Assembly: GCF_018375725.1 (NCBI RefSeq)
Contig: NZ_JAHACR010000060.1
Location: 1-17,888 of the forward strand
Direction: 5' to 3'
Length of the DNA stretch: 17,888 bases
Source of the DNA: Burkholderia sp.
GTDB taxonomy: Bacteria; Pseudomonadota; Gammaproteobacteria; Burkholderiales; Burkholderiaceae
This document shows positions 14,697-17,888 of the stretch, in pieces. The notes under the pieces are model-generated. The model was not told where the DNA came from. It was given only the letters and a program-made list of their open reading frames with translations, and did not search any database. A program made the translations under genes and the position numbers. The stretch's first letter is position 1. Each line of letters starts with the position of its first letter.

Positions 14697-15065
14697 GTTG
14701 TCCTCTCGTATGGGGAACCCGATCGCCCCGGGCGACAGCCGCGCGAATGCGCGCGTCGTGCCACGGGCCGGTCGGGCGAAGGACCCGCAATGGCATGGCG
14801 GGCGCTCCGATGGCGCAATTCGCATGCCTGCGCGATGACGCCGTTCGCGACTGTGCCGCGCGTGCGCGCCCGGGCGAACGTCACGGACGACCGGGTAACG
14901 CGCAGCATGCAAGGAACTGGATGCAACCCTGAGCGCATGCACGCATGCCTGCCGTATTACATCCGCTTGAAAATTTTTCTCGTCATGCGATGTGACGGCG
15001 TGATCGGCCGCGACGGCGCCGGACATCGGTTGCGCACCCTGTCGCGGGCGGCGTGAATCAGCCGC
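14697..15065. other. 369-bp gene-free gap between treY and the DUF4397 gene
   Basis: No convincing coding frame is seen. It contains a sigma-54-like element (14748-14763, minus strand), several GCATGC palindromes (14906-14950) and an AT-rich island (about 14965-14982, around GAAAATTTTTC). A 5-bp GCGGC/GCCGC stem lies just after the treY stop without a T-tract. The treY transcript may read into the DUF4397 gene. Confidence 0.5.
14748..14763 (-). promoter_or_regulatory. Candidate sigma-54 promoter for the DUF4397 lipoprotein gene
   Basis: On the minus strand TGGCACGACGCGCGCA has a perfect -24 box (TGGCAC) and correctly spaced GC in the -12 box, where TT is replaced by GC. The predicted start near 14738 would give a leader of about 40 nt. 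The GC-rich -12 half makes this less sure than the element at 3094-3109. Confidence 0.33.
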
Positions 15066-17831
15066 TTACGCGTTGCCGTGAGGCGAGACCAGCACGGCCA
15101 CGGGCAGCATCGCGAGACACGAGCCGAGCCTCAGCCGGCCATCCGGCGTGTCGATGCCGTGCCGGCCGTCCAGCCAGTCGAACCAGGATCCCGCGATGTC
15201 TTGGGGCAGCACGACGAACGTATCGCCCCACCGGGCGGGTTCAATGCGCGGCAGCGCGGCCGCGCTATCCAGCAGCGCATACGCGAGCCGGGTCGCCACG
15301 ACGACGATCGTGACCCTGCGATCGCGTCGCGCGAATGCGATCGCATGGCGCGCCTGTTCGCCGCAGACACGCAGCGGCACATAGCTGCCGCCGGCAAACG
15401 TCGCCGGCCAGCGCGCGCGCAATCGCAGCATCCGCTCGACAAGCGCCTGTTTGACGCGGGCATCGGGCCATGCATGCAGATACGAAGCGACCGGCTCGTC
15501 GACGCGCTGCGCTGCGAGGGCCGCGAACGGCACGTCGCGGCGATTGTCGGGATCGACGAGCGAATGGTCCCACGCTTCGGTGCCCTGGTAGAGATCGGGC
15601 ACGCCGGGCGACGCGATGCGCAGCGCGGTTTGCACCAGGCTGTTGACGACGCCGGCCGGCGCGATGCGCGCGACGAACGCATGCAGACGATGCGTGAAGT
15701 CGTCACGGCCGCCTGAAGCCAGTAGTTCGCGCAGGAACGTCGCGCAGCCATGTTCGTAACGCGTGTCGGGCACGATCCAGTCGGTGTGCTGTTTCGCCTC
15801 GCGCAGCGCCTTCGTCTGCCAGGCCGCCACGCGATCGGTCAGCGCCGCGACGCCGGGCGCATCGTCCGGCGACAGATCGGGCGGCCAGCAGCCGACGAGC
15901 GTCTGATAGAGCATCGCCTCCGCGCCGGGGCCGGGCACCCACGGCAACGCGCCGTGCGCAGGCTGCCGGTGCAACGTATTGAACGCCGACCATTCGAGTG
16001 ACATCGTGCGCCATGTGTCCGGGATTTCGCTCAGCACAGCGAGCCGCGCGCGCGCGTCCTCACCGCGCTTGTGATCATGCGTCGCGGTGGCGACGAGCGT
16101 ATGCGGGACGGTGCGGGCGCGGCGGCGGTTTCGCGCATGGAATGCGCCGCGCGACAGGCTGAACTCGCTCGCATCGGCGCCGACCTCGTTGCGCGACAGA
16201 AGCCGCCCGTAACGATAATTCGCCGTATCCTCGACCCCTTTGGCCGCAAGCGGCGCGGTGAGCTGCGCGAACGCGACCCGCACCGCGCGCAGCGCCGCTC
16301 CGCCGCGTGACGTGCCGACACCCGGCAGGCCGAGCCATCCCGCGACATGATCGAGCGCGGCTCGATCGGAGGCCGCAATCGCGGCGCATGCACCGTCGTA
16401 TGCGTGAGCAAGACAACGCCGGTCGGCCGGATCGTCGTCCCGGCCGGCCGGATACAGCCGATACACGGGCATGCGGATCGCCAGTTCGGCGAGCACGCGG
16501 TGAATCGCGATCCGGCTGATATCGCGCGTATGGCCGGAGGCCCGCGCGATGCGGTGCAGCGCGGCCGAGACGCGCGCGTGCTCGGCAGCCAGCGCGCGCG
16601 TCAGCACCAGCCGCTTGCCGGCGAGCGCCTCCTGCGGGAAGGTGGCGGCCGAACCGGACACCGATGCCCAGTGCGCGGCAAGGGGCGCGGCACCGGCCGG
16701 ATCGTGCAGCAGCGCGCCGACGTCATTCATGAAGTCGTAGCCGGTCGTACCGTCGATCGCCCAGTCGTCCCGTAACGGCTCGCCGGGCGCGAGGATTTTC
16801 TCGACGACGAGGTACGGCGTATCGCGACGCAGCGACGCCAGCCGTGCGCGCAGCCGCCGGCAGTAGCCGCGCGGGTCGGCAAGTCCGTCGATATGGTCGA
16901 TGCGTACGCCATCGACCCATCCCGCCGCGTAGAGACGGAACAGCAGCGCATGCACGGCGTCGAACACCGCTTCGTCCTCGACGCGTATGCCGGCAAGCGT
17001 CGCGATGTCGAAGAAGCGCCGCCAGTTGAGTTCGTCGGCGGCCGTGCGCCACCATGCCACCCGATAATGCTGGCGCTCGAGCAGCCGGTGAAGGCGTGCG
17101 CGGCCGCGCGGCTGGCTGGGGTCGAACGCGTACAGCACCGCGTCGAGTGCGTGCGCACCGCGTGCCGCGACGAGCGCGCGCAGCGCGGTATGTGCGGCCT
17201 CGGTGCGCATACCGTCGCGCGCGAGCGCTGCCGCGCCGTCGAAGCACGCCGCCAGCGCGTCGAGATCCGCGCGCCCTGCGCTGCGCAGGATGTCCGGGTA
17301 AGTGGCGAGCGCAACCGGCAAGCGGCGTTCCGCGCATTCGATGAAGAAACGTCCGGCTTGCACATCGGTGCGCAATGCGAGGCCGCCGGCCGCGAGCACG
17401 TCGCCATAGGGTGCCGCGAGACAGGGGAGCAGCACCTTGCCGTCGGGCACCGCATCGCCCGGATGCCAGTCGATGTCGAAGCAGCGCGCGTACGGACTGT
17501 CGGGGCCCCATTCGAGCACGTCGTTCCACCAGCGATTCGACGATCCGCCGACACTCATGTGGTTCGGCACGATATCGACGATCAGGCCCATGCCGCGCGC
17601 GTGCAGCGCGTCGGCCAGCCGGACGAGGCCGCGCTCGCCACCGAGTTCGGCACGGATCTGCATGTAATCGACCGTGTCGTAGCCATGCCGCGAATCCGGC
17701 TCGGCCGTTGCGATCGGCGACAGATAGAGGTGGCTCACGCCGAGCCGTGCGAAGTAATCGACGTACGCCGCAGCGTCGTCGAACGTGAACCCGGCATGCA
17801 GCTGCAGGCGCAGCGTCGCGCGCGGCGTCAT
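15066..17831 (-). CDS. treY: Maltooligosyltrehalose synthase (EC 5.4.99.15)
   Basis: The 921-residue protein belongs to GH13. It isomerises the reducing-end alpha-1,4 bond of maltooligosaccharides to alpha,alpha-1,1, so that TreZ can release trehalose; it acts in the cytoplasm. Seen in order: the N-terminal TLRLQLHAGFTFDDA, the GVSHLYLSPIATA strand, DIVPNHMS, VRIDHIDGLADP with the predicted nucleophile Asp312, YLVVEKIL with the acid/base Glu344, TATHDHKRGED with Asp586, and the C-terminal PGVPDLYQGTE. It is longer than archaeal TreY (about 720) because of insertions between these motifs, as in other proteobacterial forms. The start is the first ATG after an in-frame stop. It overlaps the preceding gene as ATGA, which indicates translational coupling within a glycogen/trehalose operon extending beyond the window. 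Product: osmotic and desiccation protectant. Confidence 0.96.
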   Translation of the reverse strand: MTPRATLRLQLHAGFTFDDAAAYVDYFARLGVSHLYLSPIATAEPDSRHGYDTVDYMQIRAELGGERGLVRLADALHARGMGLIVDIVPNHMSVGGSSNRWWNDVLEWGPDSPYARCFDIDWHPGDAVPDGKVLLPCLAAPYGDVLAAGGLALRTDVQAGRFFIECAERRLPVALATYPDILRSAGRADLDALAACFDGAAALARDGMRTEAAHTALRALVAARGAHALDAVLYAFDPSQPRGRARLHRLLERQHYRVAWWRTAADELNWRRFFDIATLAGIRVEDEAVFDAVHALLFRLYAAGWVDGVRIDHIDGLADPRGYCRRLRARLASLRRDTPYLVVEKILAPGEPLRDDWAIDGTTGYDFMNDVGALLHDPAGAAPLAAHWASVSGSAATFPQEALAGKRLVLTRALAAEHARVSAALHRIARASGHTRDISRIAIHRVLAELAIRMPVYRLYPAGRDDDPADRRCLAHAYDGACAAIAASDRAALDHVAGWLGLPGVGTSRGGAALRAVRVAFAQLTAPLAAKGVEDTANYRYGRLLSRNEVGADASEFSLSRGAFHARNRRRARTVPHTLVATATHDHKRGEDARARLAVLSEIPDTWRTMSLEWSAFNTLHRQPAHGALPWVPGPGAEAMLYQTLVGCWPPDLSPDDAPGVAALTDRVAAWQTKALREAKQHTDWIVPDTRYEHGCATFLRELLASGGRDDFTHRLHAFVARIAPAGVVNSLVQTALRIASPGVPDLYQGTEAWDHSLVDPDNRRDVPFAALAAQRVDEPVASYLHAWPDARVKQALVERMLRLRARWPATFAGGSYVPLRVCGEQARHAIAFARRDRRVTIVVVATRLAYALLDSAAALPRIEPARWGDTFVVLPQDIAGSWFDWLDGRHGIDTPDGRLRLGSCLAMLPVAVLVSPHGNA

Positions 17832-17888
17832 GACGAACGTCGCCGTTTCCGGCGCTCGCGCGCGATGGCGGCTCCCAAGTTAATGTCG
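17828..17888 (-). CDS. C-terminal end of an unidentified gene upstream of treY
   Basis: Only about 19 codons are inside the window. They read a basic tail (AIARERRKRRRSS) ending in TGA that overlaps the treY start as ATGA. In related genomes the gene before treY is usually malQ or treZ, but this tail is too short to identify. GC3 is lower than in its neighbours, so the frame is only suggestive. Confidence 0.3.
   Translation of the reverse strand, partial: DINLGAAIARERRKRRRSS

Noticed and set aside
13992..15056. Plus-strand open frame of 354 codons
   Set aside because: It is antisense to the DUF4397 lipoprotein gene, which has a signal peptide, lipobox and ribosome binding site. The plus-strand product is Arg/Val-rich shadow.

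Overview
The window is GC-rich (roughly two thirds G+C by eye) with dense, strongly GC3-biased genes. The gene set points to a member of the Burkholderiaceae, most likely Burkholderia and probably a secondary replicon: a sigma-54 gene not in an lptB/hpf-type context, a phasin, a DUF3008 protein, a DUF892 ferritin-like protein, a DUF4397 lipoprotein, a CheB/CheR/histidine kinase fusion and treY. That assignment is inference from gene content. No rRNA, tRNA, CRISPR array, insertion sequence or origin was seen.

Layout. (1) 1-1376, + strand: the 3' part of a potassium channel with an RCK domain, then a small Pro/Ala/Gly/Ser-rich lipoprotein behind a sigma-54-like promoter and a 9-bp hairpin, closed by a 16-bp-stem hairpin. 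(2) 1467-4835, + strand: the C-terminal stump of a GT9 glycosyltransferase overlapping an intact GT4-like glycosyltransferase; a 367-bp gap ending in a good -24/-12 element; rpoN; a 62-residue DUF3008 protein. (3) 4836-6543, - strand: a gene apparently frameshifted at an 8-G tract, a 65-residue winged-helix-like protein and a phasin, followed by a structured 3' region ending in an intrinsic terminator. (4) 6825-13916, + strand: a signalling block. It has a stand-alone CheB methylesterase, a 1361-residue CheB-CheR-PAS-histidine kinase-receiver fusion, a degenerate receiver-like protein, a serine-recombinase homologue that has lost its catalytic residues, and a DUF892 ferritin-like protein, ended by a strong terminator. 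(5) 13932-17888, - strand: a DUF4397 lipoprotein behind another sigma-54-like element, then treY, whose ATG overlaps the stop of a gene that leaves the window.

How the genes fit together. Trehalose synthesis, phasin, DUF892 and DUF3008 proteins are all commonly linked to stress or stationary-phase physiology, so the window reads as a stress/adaptation region. The most unusual part is the block from 6825 to 13867: two methylesterase domains and a methyltransferase domain with no chemoreceptor gene, linked to a kinase, a receiver lacking its acidic pocket and a recombinase fold reduced to a probable DNA-binding protein. This could be a complete, undescribed regulatory pathway; that is inference from gene order. 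A second theme is sigma-54: exact TGGCA-N6-TTGC elements lie upstream of both rpoN and the small lipoprotein gene.
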